The notes beneath the pieces are model-generated. The model was not told the DNA's origin. It was given only the letters and a program-made list of their open reading frames with translations, and made no database searches. From Casuarina equisetifolia (Eukaryota > Streptophyta > Magnoliopsida > Fagales > Casuarinaceae): a stretch of DNA of 64,000 nt. Below are positions 11,101 through 23,664 of this stretch, piece after piece (the stretch's first letter is position 1; the number at the start of each line of letters is the position of its first letter). The stretch spans positions 17,239,274 to 17,303,273 of the forward strand of contig CM052361.1 in the NCBI GenBank assembly GCA_028551475.1, in the 5' to 3' direction. The position numbers and the translations under genes are program-made.

Positions 11101-14100
11101 CTACGGCTCCACGATAATTTTGCCTGTAGCATGGCCATCAATACTCTTTGCCCAAGCATCTTCAGCCTTGCTTAAGGGATGCTTCGAGTCAATCACGGTC
11201 TTAAGTTTCCCTTCTTTCACCAACTTAACGAGATAATCCAGGTTCTCGCTCTTAGGAATACACCAAAGTGACAATAGCTGCTTCTTGGAGAAGGTAAGCT
11301 TCTTTAGAGCAAAAGTCATCATGGAACCTGCGCTTGGAGTTAAATCTATGACCTTCCCGTTGGTACTCAGATTAGGCTCAAAAGTTGACCATGGAATACC
11401 GGTTGCACAGTGAATAACAACATCATATTTCCGACCGGATGGGCTCTTCAGAGCTGCCCCATCTGGGGTCTTGTAGTCAAGAACCTCATCAGCCCCTAAG
11501 CTCTTGACAAAGTCGATGTTGCGTGCCCCACAAGTGGCAGTGACATGGGTGTTTCCAAGCTTTGCCAGTTGAACCGCAAAGTGACCCACACCACCTGAGG
11601 CCGCGGTGATCAAAATGTTTACCTGCTGGCCACTTCCATCAAGGTTGACTCCAGCTGTTTGGGTGAGCGCCTGGTGAGCTGTAAGACCAGCAATGGGTAA
11701 GCCTGCACCTTCAGCTGCTGAAACTTCGGCTGGCCTAGAAACTGTCAGCTTCTCCTTAGACACAGCAAACTCGGCTAATCCACCTCCATCCTGTATATGC
11801 GTAATAAGCACCAGGAGAAATAAAAAGTTTAGGATACATCGAGAACCAAAGTCAACAGGTTTATAGCAGCCGAGACATCTAATAACCAGAAATTCAACAT
11901 ATCAAGGTTTGCTACCTGCAATTGTCCAAAACTCCTGTGAAAAATCATGTCCAAATCTTATTTAAAGCCAGGCTAGAACATCAAATTAGGGCAAGGTATT
12001 AGTGACACCTGCAAAGTGGTCAAAGGATGGCTTGATTCCAAGTGCAGTGGAGTTTCATCCTAGTATAATCTGTAAATCCAAATTTTTCCTCTTCTTATTC
12101 TCTCACCTAAATTATATGAATGGCAAAATAGATAGCAATTCTCCTACCCTAGTATATAGGATTTAAAATTTCCAATAATACAACCCCCAAATAGGAGTAT
12201 GAGCTAACAACCACTTCATAAGAGTCCAACTTCTGTTGAACAATCTATGCAGTCGTTCATAAGCTTAGCACTGTTTGATTTTACAGTGCCGGGCTAAGTG
12301 GCATACACTTCTGGTCCTTGTCCATGCCACATAATGATCTATTCTTAGTTACAGCCCCCTATATCTTCTGTTGGCGTTCAAAACATTTATCATTATAACC
12401 AAGGAGGGCCAAAAATCTGGGTAAGATTACCCAGCTGAACTAAAGCAATCAACCTATCGGAAGCAGAAAAGCAGTGCCTTAGAGGTAGAACTTTATTGAG
12501 ACAAACTCCTTGATATATGTTCCTCCCGATGGTAATCAGATGATCGTTCTTCCTCAGAGGTGATGTCAAAGACTATTCATATCAATTGAGGGGAGGTATA
12601 AAAGCAGAAGAATAGAATGATTACTCACAGCATGGGTTCCTACAGCTACAACTTTGTCACCAGCTTTGAAACTTTTGACTTCTGTTCCCACCTCCACAAC
12701 CTCTCCCGCCACATCAGTACCTTTTTCAACAACAAACATGTTCAACGAACCAAAAGGGAAAAATGCAACACTTCCAAAAAATTTGCAACACAAACAACAG
12801 AAAGAAATTCAGCCCAAAAACAAAAACTACCTATTCAAGTGTTGATGCAGCAATAATATTCTTATCTGACGTTTGGAATGCCATAAAATGGATCCGTACT
12901 ATTTTATTTATGTTTGCCAGACGATTTTTGCTTTCAAAGTTGGAGGCCACTTGGGCGCTCGGAGGACATATGGCTAGCTCTTATGCCCTCTTACCATTGA
13001 AATGGGAATTTGAATTGTGACATTTAAATGCTGTTGAGAAATCTTTCTTCATGACATCAAATTTATTACGAGGAAGCCGCAGAACCACCAAGAGTGAGAG
13101 AAATGTGGGATGAACGAAATATTTCTTATTACTTATAAAACCAAAAATGAGAAAAAGCTGCATATTGAAAACCATACACTTAGCAGTTTTGAAGGCAGTA
13201 TAGCATTATACTACCAGCGGGGATTTTGTGATGGAAGGGAAGAGCTCAGCACTCGGTCTATGTCCTCTTGAAGAGGGGAAAAAAGGACAAGTTGTACATT
13301 GATATCAACTGGCGATTCTGGTATTACAGGATCTGTACATTATCTTTCTCAAGAATTAATTAACGATCACTAAAGAAGCATCCTGCAGTGAGTTTTATCG
13401 TATTAACTTCAATATGGCATTTACAACTGAACTAGATGTTCCATCATTTAAACGAACCTATAGATAGCCAAGAAGCCTTGTTAAAAATTAACTGCCCAAG
13501 ACGTGAAAATAATAACAGGAATCAAAATGTCTGGGATTATGAATAAAAATGCATACCGTAGCAAAAGGGAGGTATCACAGAAATTTCTGTTAACAGCAAC
13601 AACAGCAACAAAGAATTACCAGGTATATGAGGAAACTTGCGGGGTAAAAGAAACCGTAGCACGCCTTTCTGAATTTTCCAATCAAATGGATTTAGACTAG
13701 ATGCCTCCAGTTTTAGCAAGAGCTCATCCTTCTTTGGAGTGGGAACTGGAACTTTAACATGCTGCACCAATTATAGAAGTTATGCAAGTGTCAATGGCTT
13801 TTGTTGTTTTAACTTGTCAGAGCAAGCAGCAAATGCAAGTAAACTATTCGCTGATATGCAACCAAAACCTGCTTTTTGAAAATCAACTCAACCTCGAAAC
13901 TTTTAAACAGTCTTGCGATCAAAAGTCAGCTTTAGATGATAATTAATTTCCCCTTGAAAACTTCAGCATCAAATAAAATTATTAGGAAATCAGTAAATAC
14001 ACTAGGTAATTTATCAAGTTCCCCCACATAATAGATGTCTTTCCACATGCTTCAGTGCATTCAAAACATGAATCCTGAGGGTAGCAGGCAACTATTGAGC

Positions 14101-15533
14101 TAAATCCTCCACTCAGCCTTGAGTTTAAAACTGGAAAAAAGGGTTCGATCCACACATGTTGTTTCCATATACTACTTGAATAAAAGGTGTGCTCAAAGCA
14201 GGACAATAATCCAAAGTAACCAACAAAAGATTGATCAAAACCCCAAAGCTGGGGGCTAAATAGAGAGAATCATGTTCACTCCTCTTCAATTACCAGACTC
14301 GTGTTAGCAATCCCAAAATACATATCAGCGTTCAGATCAGCAAGACAATGTGAGAAACTGAATTGTAGATAAGCATGAATGAAATGGAGACAATTTGTGC
14401 AAAGAAATAAAGAAAAGGGTAACAGGAATGAACACGTTGGTCTACGTGAGAACTCCTGACATTAGTTCCTGCAGTGATTAAAACATTTTGCGGACTTCTA
14501 TATCTCCGCAAATCGTCTACCCCTGATAACTTATGTCTGAATATCCAGATACAAGTCTGAAGATGAAGAATTATGCAAAAGAAATATTAGGCACGAAAAA
14601 ACAAAAGACCCGTCATTTCTTAGAGCAGTCTTTGTACTAAGTGTTGAAATTCTAACAAAAAACAACCAACAACTATCACGGGAGAACTTATAAAGTAAAA
14701 TTACAGTAAATAACAAGTAACAAATAAGATCACTGTTAACTTAACCTACTTACTGTTGCAAAAGAAATAAAGCAACCTTAAGCCCAACGTTCAAATAGAC
14801 ACCAAATCATCAGCCCTTCTTAAAATTCTTTTTTTCTAAATCCAAAATGTTATGAATGGATGGTTAAGACTTTGGATTTTCAACGAAATTGAGTCCAAAT
14901 CGTTCTGTTTTCAATATGCAAGACAGCAGGCGTAATGGGTATATAACAGGTTCACGTACATCACTATAATCTCCAAATTACTAATTTTTTCATACAAAAC
15001 AGGTTCCTTTTATTCTCGATAACCCAAATTTGGAATGATCTCCACGTGAGAAATATAATATTAGAGTTTTGGGTGTTTCTCAGACATGCACGCAATTTTA
15101 GTACTGTGCGGCATAAAAATGAACAATCTAAAAGAACATTGGTAGTAGAGGTGGTGTTATGCTTACTCTCAAACTTTTTTACACGGTAGTGATATTCTTT
15201 GTTTCTCTCTTCTTTTCAGGTTCCTATCTTATGAGCCGGGACATAATCCAGGACCTGAAGAATAAAGACAAGCAAAAAGAATAATACAGATTGGTGGAAA
15301 CGGTATTCGATCCACACCGCATAACCCCATCTGCTTCTCCAATTATTGATTTTTATTCTTCTTGATCTAGAACCTCAATTTTCAAACTATAAATTCCGAT
15401 ACGCTCAGCAGAAAATCCAAAGATGGTGAAGAAATTTTTTTTTAGAAAAAAAAGGACATAAAAGAACCTTCAAAGCAGCTGATCCTCCACCATAGCCATC
15501 GTACTGAACCGCGTGCATAAGCTTTCCCGCCAT
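11101..15533 (-). CDS. CEQORH: Quinone oxidoreductase homologue copy B (4 exons, 329 aa)
   Basis: Complete minus-strand gene. Exons: 15468-15533 (start MAGKLMHAVQYDGYGGG), 13620-13761, 12629-12720 and 11101-11790 (stop TAG). Introns are 1706, 899 and 838 bp, all GT-AG, with phases 0, 1, 0. The product is 329 residues, equal to the Arabidopsis ceQORH as I recall it. The N-terminal GroES-like half spans exons 1-3. Exon 4 holds the Rossmann motif SGGVGHFAVQLAK (near residue 165), CGARN and LGADEVLDY. The family reduces alpha,beta-unsaturated ketones with NADPH at the plastid envelope, and the fruit-flavour enone oxidoreductases of strawberry belong to the same clade. Compared with copy C it departs from the usual residues at several places: NPFDW for NPVDW, AVGTHA for AVLSHG, and QLLSLWCIPKSEN for QLLPVLLIAKGEN. 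It is intact but looks less constrained. Confidence 0.93.
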
Positions 15534-16584
15534 GTCCAGAGAAGAGAGAATTGGAGAGAAAAATATGCCTGTGGATGTTCAAATACCTGAGCTTGTACTT
15601 CTCCAAAATATGTGTGCCGTCCCACGAAGTCGACTGGCGGGCGCATAGACGAAAAGTATAACCGATTGCCATCGATTTAATCAGATGGTTCCTGATATCC
15701 ACAAAATCAGCTCATTTTCTTACTTTTACCATTGTTCTTGTCTGTTAGGGTATTCTGGAAATCTTTCAACACCATTTTGTATGAGATCAAGATACGGACT
15801 AAAACGCTGGTAACTTCGGAATCCCCATTCATGGTGTAACGGTCTTGGTAGATCCGTGCGGCACCAAAGTTTCAGCAGAGATCTTGGTCAGCCTTCTAAG
15901 CTTTCAATAAACACCTGAAAGTCAAAATGGGACAATTTAGTTAGTCCGGAGATAAGTTTGTAAAGAGGTTGGTCGTAAAACAAAAAACACACACAAACAC
16001 AAATTTGAATATAAATCTTTATTGAATCAAATAATCATCTAAGTTATGAGTAACTATATAAATAAGTTACAAGCAATTAAACAAGTCTCCTCACAACCAA
16101 CAGTGTTATATTTATATAAGGATCAATTCGGTTTACATCAAATATATAATAAAATAAAATAAATAGTATATACATAATACCTTACAAAACAAGGCATTAT
16201 GAATGGCCCATTCCTGGGAAAACCACAGGAGGTGGGTGCCTAGTTGTATCCCGAGTCACCTAAATCAGAGAACAGACAAGTCACATCCTTGGTCGCCTAG
16301 TTGTATCCCGAGTCACCTAAATCAGAGAACAGACAAGTCACATCCTTGGTCGCGTAGGTACCTCGGCCCGTACTGCCACTCCGGGACAATGGTCCCTCCT
16401 TGTAATTCATTCGGATCTCACTGATTGAGTGCCTAGTAGGAACGCTGGGCACTACTTTTCAAATAGAACCGCATATTATACCTGAGACCGAGAGCTACAT
16501 GTGTCTTTCAACATCGTGGAATGCGGTCCCAAGGTGTTGGCCACGGCTCCTTAGATGGCGGAAGGTTGAACCTTGAATCCCATA
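15534..16584. other. Upstream region of copy B and spacer to copy C
   Basis: 15534-15700 is the 5' untranslated and promoter flank of copy B, similar to that of copy C. The spacer beyond has no gene. It holds a perfect 57-bp tandem duplication and GC-richer DNA at 16200-16580 of unknown origin, perhaps LTR-derived. Confidence 0.45.
16238..16351. repeat. Perfect 57-bp tandem duplication
   Basis: Two identical adjacent 57-bp units, 16238-16294 and 16295-16351, beginning gcctagttgtatcccgag. Perfect identity in otherwise worn DNA suggests a recent event. Confidence 0.97.
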
Positions 16585-17334
16585 GGATTCATATTGAGAA
16601 CATCGTGTTGTCTTGTTCTTGAAAGCATTACTACAGATATTTTATTGCATATGGAGCTATGTTAGCCAAACAAAAAAAAAAGGATCTCCACTTCATTTTG
16701 CCCATCATCAGTCTTCCAGAAACCACACAGGCACCTGGGAAAGCTGGCGGAAGAAGATATCCTAGAGGGGTGGGCGCTGTAGTCAAGAAGGTTGGTGATT
16801 CAAAGGGAGGACTACGTGGAAGGAAAGGGTGTTGGTAGTCAATGACAACTCAATGAGAATAGCAACAATTCGAATTAAAATTCTAAGTGTTGCGGCGTAG
16901 GATATCTTTCAAAGTCAGTTTCCTTGATCTACGACCATCATTCAATAGTGGTTGGGAATGGGGTACCTTCCTTGATATTACGACCTATTCCAATTGTGTC
17001 TTGCCCTTCCCTTACCCTCTTGCATAAATCTCCATTGCGTTAGAACCAAAACTACGATGCATTGATGATAGAAAAAATGTGTTAATAAAATCATAGATTT
17101 GAGTTTGAAAATAAATTTCAATGCTTAGTCTCCATATGCGTATTATTGTAAAACCAATCAAACTGGAAGAATTAATGCAAAAGAAAGTAAAAACCATTGA
17201 GCTACAAGAACCAACCCCGTAATATTTATATTCCACAATAAAGCCTACATTACTTTATGGTACTGTAAGACACACATTCGCCATCTGACTCATGCATACA
17301 GATATTTAACAGCGTCAAACATACAGTATTTTAC

Positions 17335-20300
17335 CTACGGCTCCACGATGATCTTTCCAGTAGCATGGCCATCAATACTCTTGGCCCAAGCATCTTCAGC
17401 CTTGCTTAAGGGGTGCTTTGAATCAATTACACTCTTAAGTTTCCCTTCTTTCACCAACTTAACAAGATAATCCAGGTTCTCACCCTTAGCAATTAACAGA
17501 ACTGGCAATAGCTGCTTCTTGGAGAAGGTAAGCTTCTTTAGAGCAAAAGTCATCATGGAGCCTGCGCCGGGAGTTAAATCTAAGACCTTCCCGTTGGGAC
17601 TCAGATTAGGCTCAAAAGTTGACCATGGAATACCGGTTGCACAGTGAATAACAGCATCATATTTCCGACCGGATGGGCTCTTCAGAGCTGCCCCATCTGG
17701 GGTCTTGTAGTCAAGAACCTCATCAGCCCCTAAGCTCTTGACAAAGTCGATGTTGCGTGCCCCGCAAGTGGCAGTAACATGGGTGTTTCCAAGCTTTGCC
17801 AGTTGAACCGCATAGTGACCCACACCCCCTGAGGCCGCGGTGATCAAAATGTTTACCTGCTGGCCACTTCCATCAAGGTTGACCCCAGCTGATTGGGTGA
17901 GCGCCTGGTGAGCTGTAAGACCAGCAACGGGTAAGCCTGCACCTTCAGCTGCTGAAACTTCGGCCGGCCTAGAAACTGTCAGCTTCTCCTTAGACACAGC
18001 AAACTCAGCTAATCCACCTCCATCCTGTATATCGAAATAAGAACCAGGAGCAATAAAAAGTTAAGTATACATCAAGAACCAAAGTCAACAGGTTTATAGC
18101 AGCCGAGACATCTAATAACCAGAAATTCAACATATCCAGGTTTGCTACCTGCAATTGTCCAAAACTCATGTGAAAAATCATGCCAAATTTTATTTAAAGC
18201 CAGGCTAGAACATCAAATTAGGGCAAGGTATGATGAGTGACACCTGCAAAGTGGTCAACGTTCGCTTGATTCCAAGTGTAGTGGAGTTTCATCCCAATAC
18301 ACTCTGTAAATCCCAAAATTTTCCTCTTCTTACTCTCTCACCTAAATTATATGACTGGCAAAATAGATAGCAATTCTGCTACCCTAGTATATAGGATTTA
18401 AAATTTCCAATAATACAACCCCCAAATAGAAGTATGAGCTAACAATCACCTCATAAGAGTCCAATGTAACGGGCTGATTTAGTCACAAAATTTTGTATGT
18501 AAAGGAAACAATGTACGTAGCTATTAGATCTATTTTGGGCTCCTATTTAGAGAAGGCCATGTGGGCCGTATAGTTAGTCAGGTTAAGTGAAGCGGCCCAA
18601 GGTAAGGGGAAGAGTCATTTTGTATGGAGACAGCGAGAAGGGGTAGGGCATCATTGGAGTTTCTGGAAGATTCTGACACTCTCTGCGCGTCAGGAGTGAG
18701 GCGGTGTGGGTTCCCATCCAAGAGCCCGAATCTCAGTCCAGTTTGGTGGTTCTCTTCCATCATTCCGCACACCAGCAGATCACGGAGATTATCGTCCAGA
18801 GGGGCTTCGGAGAGGGGTCCTGTCATGAGGGATCAAGCGAAGTTTCGACTTAATCGGGAGGAGTTAGGCAAAGGTCCTTTACATCCAACTTCTGTTGAAC
18901 AATCTATGGAGTCGTTCATATGCTTAGCACTGTTTGATTTTACACCGCCAGGGTAAGTGGCATACACTTCTAGTCCCTGTCCATGCCACATAATGATCTA
19001 TTCTTAGTTACAGACCCCTATATCTTGGGTTGGCGTTCCAAACATTTTTCACTATAACCAAAGAGGGCCAAAATCTGGTTATGATTAACCAGCTGGACTA
19101 AGCAATCAACCTATCAGAAGCAGAAAATAAGTGCCTTAGAGGTAGAACTTCATCGAGATAAACTCCTTGATATATGTTCCTTCCGATGTTAATCAGATGA
19201 TCATTCTTCCTCAGAGGTGATGTCAAAGAATATTCATATCAATTGAGGAGAGGTATAAAAGCAGAAGAATAAAATGATTACTCACACCATGGCTTAGTAC
19301 AGCAACAACTTTGTCACCAGCTTTGAAACTTTTGACTTCTGTTCCAACCTCCACAACCTCTCCCGCTACATCAGTACCTTTTCCAACAACAAACATGTTC
19401 AACAAACCAAAAGGGAAAATGCAACACTTCCAAAAAATTTGAAACACAAACAACAGAAAGAAATTTAGCCCAACAACAAAAACTACCTACTCAAGTGCTA
19501 ATCCAGCAACATTAGTCTTATTTGACGTATGGTATGCCGTAAAATGGATCAGTATTATCTGATTTACGTTAGCCAGATGAATTTTGCTCTCAGAGTTGGA
19601 GGCCACTTGGGTGCGCTTGAAGAACATATGGCTAGCTCTTATGCCCTCTCAATATTGAAATGGGAATTTGAATAGTGACATTTAAATGCTATTGAGCAAT
19701 CCTTCTTCATGACATCAAATTTATCACCCGGAAGCCACGGAACCACCAAGAGTGAAAGAAGTGTGGGGTACACAAAATATTTCTTATTAATTATAAAACA
19801 AAACATGAGAAAAAGCTGTGTATTGAAAAACATGCACTTAAAAGTGTTGAAGGCAGTATTGCATTCTGCTACCAGCGGGGCATTTGGGATCGAAGGGAAG
19901 AGCTCAGCACTCACTTTTTGTCCAATTGAAGAGGCAAAAACAGGACATGTCGTACATTGATATCAACTAGTGATTCTGGTATTTCAGGATCTGTACATTT
20001 ATCTTTCTAATTGAATCATTAATGACCACTGAACAAGAATCCTGAAGTGAGTTTTATCCGATTAACTTCAATATGGCTTTTACAACTAAACTAGATGTTC
20101 CATCATTTAAAAGAACCTATAGATAGTCAAGAAACCTTGTTAAAAATTGACCCCCCAAGACTTCGAAATACTAACAGGTATCAAAATGTCTGAGATTATG
20201 AATTAAAATGCATATACTAGCAAAAGGAAGGTGTCAAAAAAAATTCTGTTGACAGCGACAACAGCAATAAGGAATTACCAGGTATATGAGGAAACTTGCG

Positions 20301-21136
20301 GGGTAAAAGAGGCCGTAGCATGCCTTTCTGAATTTTCCAATCAACTGGATTTAGACTAGTTGCCTCCAGTTTTAGCAAGAGCTCATCCTTCTTTGGTTTG
20401 GGAACTGGAACTTCAACATGCTACAACAATTATAGAAGTTATGTAACTTTATAAGTGCTGGCTTTTCATGTTTTAGCTTTTCAGAGCAAGCAGCAAATGC
20501 AGTAAACTACCAGAACCTACTTTTTGTGAATCAACTCAACCTTGGAACTTTAAACTCTGTCTTGCAATTAAAAGTCAGCTTTAGATGATAATTAATTTCC
20601 CCTTGAAAAGTTTAGCATCAAATAATTAGTAGGAAACCAGCGAAAACAGTACGTAATTTATCAAGCTCCCCATATAATAGTACGTAAGTTGTCGCAAATT
20701 GAGTATCTGGGCATCCAAATGCACAATCTATGCTCTTCCTTTTTCCAAAAGAACATTGATATTGGAGGTATTGTTATGCTTACTCTAGAAAAAAATTTTA
20801 TACAGTGGGGATAATCTCTGTTTCTCTCTTTATCTTCAGGTTCCTACCTTCTGGTCCGGGACATATTCCAGGACCTTAAGAATAAAAAAAACACAAATAA
20901 TAGTACAGATCCAAACCCACAACTACACCAGCTTCGCCAATTTCATTGCTTTTTGTTCTTCTTAATCGAGAACCTCAATTTTCCAAACTCTAAAATTCCA
21001 AAACGACCAGCCAACAAAGGAGAAAGACAATGAAGAAAAATTAAACAAATAAAAAGAGGCATGAAATAACCTTCAAAGCAGCCGGTCCTCCGCCATAGCC
21101 AGCGTACTGAACCGCGTGCATAACCTTGCTTTCCAT
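17335..21136 (-). CDS. CEQORH: Quinone oxidoreductase homologue copy C (4 exons, 329 aa)
   Basis: Complete minus-strand gene. Exons: 21071-21136 (start MESKVMHAVQYAGYGGG), 20279-20420, 19286-19377 and 17335-18024 (stop TAG). Introns are 650, 901 and 1261 bp with GT-AG ends and phases 0, 1, 0. The product is 329 residues with the GroES-like half, then SGGVGHYAVQLAK, CGARN and LGADEVLDY in exon 4. Substrate and location are as for other ceQORH-type enzymes: NADPH-dependent reduction of unsaturated ketones at the plastid envelope. This copy keeps the residues usual for the family (NPVDW, VLSHG, QLLPVLL) and is the best candidate for the functional enzyme of the B/C pair. Exon 4 differs from that of copy B at about 14 residues. 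Intron 3 holds a 419-bp solo LTR absent from copy B. Confidence 0.94.
18465..18883. mobile_element. Solo LTR in intron 3 of copy C
   Basis: A 419-bp insertion begins TGTAACGGGC and ends CCTTTACA (inverted ends TGTAA/TTACA). It is flanked by the 5-bp duplication TCCAA (18460-18464 and 18884-18888). Copy B has the uninterrupted site, with a single tccaa inside gagtccaacttctg. There is no internal region, so it is best read as a solo LTR. The ends suggest a gypsy LTR, but the family is not certain. Confidence 0.9.
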
Positions 21137-22860
21137 GCCCAGAGAAGCGAAAACCGAAGAGAGAAATACGCCTGTGGATGTTTTCAAATGCCTGCCTTTG
21201 TATCTGTGCAAAATAGCTATACTGTCCCAAGAAACCGACTGCCGCGTAGATAGCGATGAACAGTGTAACCGCGGGCCGTCCACGTAATCGGATGATTCCG
21301 GATATCTACGAGAGAAGGTCTTTGTCAAGAATGTTTTTGTGTATTATGTTGTGTCTTTTGATGGAGTCACAAACAATAAAATGCTAAGCAAAGATTTTTT
21401 TTTCTTTGAAATATAGGTTGTATTGTTTTTATATTTTTCTTATGTAATTAATTGTTACGTAGGAATTTTATAATTATTTGTGTACAAAAATTAATAGGAA
21501 TGTTTATGGTAAGAGATCTCATATTGAATAAAACTAAATTTAAAAGTTGACATTTTTCATTCTCTAATTGATGTAGTGGAGCCACGTGTATTGGGGAGCA
21601 TCAGACAGGTATCACTGAGCGGGTGAGCTGGCGGCAGGTTCTCGGCGATGTGCGGAGGCAAAGAAGAATAATTTGCTGTATTCATATGCTAAGCGTTCTC
21701 GTCCACGTCAGCTTCAAGTAGCCAATGGGACGTGCATTAACTTGTCAGCGGACTGCGTCAGCGTGTGAGAGAGAGACAAGTTTCACCGAAGTAAAGCTTC
21801 TCTTTGTTGTCTTGAAAACGTTTATGCAATGAGAATATATAAACCTCGGCCTGCTTCTCTTGAGTTGCGATTATTGCATTGGAGCAAATAAATAAGGTAG
21901 ATTATATGTAAATTATTGCCCAAGATTCATTACCATCAACCATATCTGCACATTAATGACTCCAAACTTTTATACCATCACTCTTGTTACAATTATATTT
22001 ATTGTTATTTATTATCATTTATTATTTTGACAAAAATAGAGTATATTAAAAAAAGAATATGATTTTTTTATAATAAATAATGAAATATTGACTCAAAAAT
22101 ATGTTTTGCTCATGTAATATTGTAGCAATTGACCATTTGATAGTGGTAAGTGAATTTGTAACTATAATTTTCGATATATTATCCATCTCTTTCATTTTGT
22201 TTAGCTCTTTGTTGATTGCCATCATAGGTCAAGAAAAGAACATTCATCGTTGGGAGGACTTTGACCTCATGCCGCAGACAAAACACCCATTTACTTGTTC
22301 GGAAGCAAAGACCCATCCCACAATGGTATTGGAGACACAAATGGCCGAACCTCGCCCAGAGCATGGTAGACTCAGAAGTCAAGGACTCCTTAGCTTACCG
22401 AAGAAAATCCATAAAAAGAAGAAACCAAACATGGCTGAAGCCGCTAAACACATTAATGTAGACATAAATACCAATAAGAACAGTAAAGTAATTTAAGAAA
22501 TCATAATTGCGAGGCCAAAGGCCTTGCTACTACATAGAACAAAATATTGCTTCAACTATCCTATACAAAGGGTTTCTCTACATTTCATTGTTTTGGTTGA
22601 GTACATGGTTTTATAGCAACCTTAGGTGAGTACATGAAAGCAAATCTGGTAAGACAAAGATTACATGCAAACACTAAATGTTTTATCAATTGCAATGCAC
22701 ACTTAGTCAGTGAGGTCCCACGCTTGAAGATAGGTTTCTCTTTGTAGAAACATAAGATGCTCTTGTCTCTTCTCTCTACGTGGTTGAGTGCTTTTTTCAA
22801 GACTTGTAGCTTTCTTTAACACTTACCACTAAATTAAGTGGACACCCCTCTTATAATGTT
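21137..22860. other. Promoter flank of copy C and spacer with a promoter-like island
   Basis: 21137-21310 is the 5' flank of copy C. From 21311 there is no supportable gene. At 21569-21990 lies a plus-strand promoter-like island with three ACGT-core motifs, a CCAAT and a TATA box. A 131-codon open frame at 22101-22496 matches no family I know and is not called. Confidence 0.45.
21569..21990 (+). promoter_or_regulatory. Promoter-like island, possible solo LTR
   Basis: GCCACGTGTA (21581-21590), GTCCACGTCA (21701-21710), CCAAT (21722) and GGGACGTGC (from 21727) precede TATATAAA (21836-21843), all spaced as in a plant promoter. The start TGATGTAG follows ctctaat and would suit an LTR edge, but I could not find a matching target duplication on the right. 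No gene follows at a suitable distance. Confidence 0.4.
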
Positions 22861-23565
22861 ATAGCCTATGAAATTTTATGATTCGTTCAGTAAATTGACC
22901 AACTTACTAAAGCTCAGAATCATGGGGGAATATGAGACGCAATTCAATTGTTTGTTGTTAAGAAATGATAAGTTGTCTCAAAGGGTGTTTTGGAAGTGGA
23001 TCAAAAGAAAGAATAAGTTACAATGTACAGGCTCGCCGACCTTCATCACTCTTAGTGGCAATTGCGTTGGCTCGTTTATGCAAGCCTGAAATTCTCAACT
23101 AAAGAGATTATCCTATCTGCCAAGTGGAGTGACACAGAATTACTCAGTGAAAGCCGGCAGCTCGAGGTCCTTACAAAAGCCATCAATTTTTGGAGAAGAT
23201 TGGAGTGCCTACTAGGAAGCTTGCAGCCTCTAAAAAAATAGACAGGCTGTTGAGGACTTTGTTTTAACTGCGATGAGAGGTTTATTCCGGGTACAGATGT
23301 CAAATTTGTATGGGCAGAGAGTGCCCAACGCCATCGTATCCGTTTAATAGAGCAGAGAAAAAGAAAAAAAAAAAAAAAAGTTGCCAGTAGACTGACCGAT
23401 ACCCCATGTCCAAAAAAATCTGATTAAAAGGATAGTTGGTGTTACCTCTTACAAATTTGCTTAAAAAGGGAAATTTTAATTGGAGTGACTTGGCAGAAAC
23501 GGCTTTTTGTACATTAAGGAGCGTCGAGATCTCCGCATCATGGGCTAACACCTGGGAGTGGCGCT
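22861..23565 (+). mobile_element. Ty3/gypsy remnant: gag, zinc knuckle, reverse transcriptase end
   Basis: Plus-strand fossil pieces in polyprotein order: a gag core segment (about 22868-23089), a CFNCDE-type zinc knuckle (about 23260-23285), and the PLTNLLKKGNFNW motif that joins reverse transcriptase to RNase H (about 23440-23500). The parts are much closer together than in a whole element, so it is strongly reduced and broken. No LTRs were found. Confidence 0.8.
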
Positions 23566-23623
23566 GGAGCCATATACCGTTCAGAAATCCGAATACAGAG
23601 CATGGATCCCAAACCTAATAGTC

Positions 23624-23663
<40 letters not shown>
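23624..23663. repeat. (AAT)n microsatellite
   Basis: About 13 copies of aat, uninterrupted. A second run of six copies lies at 23842-23859. Confidence 0.97.

Positions 23664-23664
<1 letters not shown>

Larger units (their letters stand above)
10105..15700. repeat. Segmental duplication, copy carrying gene B
   Basis: The flank, exons and most intron sequence align with 16585-21310. Differences include about 1 kb present only in intron 1 of B (near 14030-15100) and the solo LTR present only in intron 3 of C. Boundaries are approximate and read by eye. Confidence 0.85.
16585..21310. repeat. Segmental duplication, copy carrying gene C
   Basis: Aligns with 10105-15700, including intron sequence and flanks on both sides. 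Boundaries are approximate. Confidence 0.85.

Noticed and set aside
14030-15100. Extra DNA in intron 1 of copy B as a transposon
   Set aside because: No terminal repeats, target duplication or coding remnant could be seen. A deletion in copy C explains it equally well.
16203-16424. 73-codon frame with an internal repeat
   Set aside because: The repeat only reflects the 57-bp tandem duplication, whose length is a multiple of three.
22101-22496. 131-codon open frame on plus
   Set aside because: No recognisable domain, unusual composition and an overlapping antisense frame of similar length. It lies in repeat-rich DNA.
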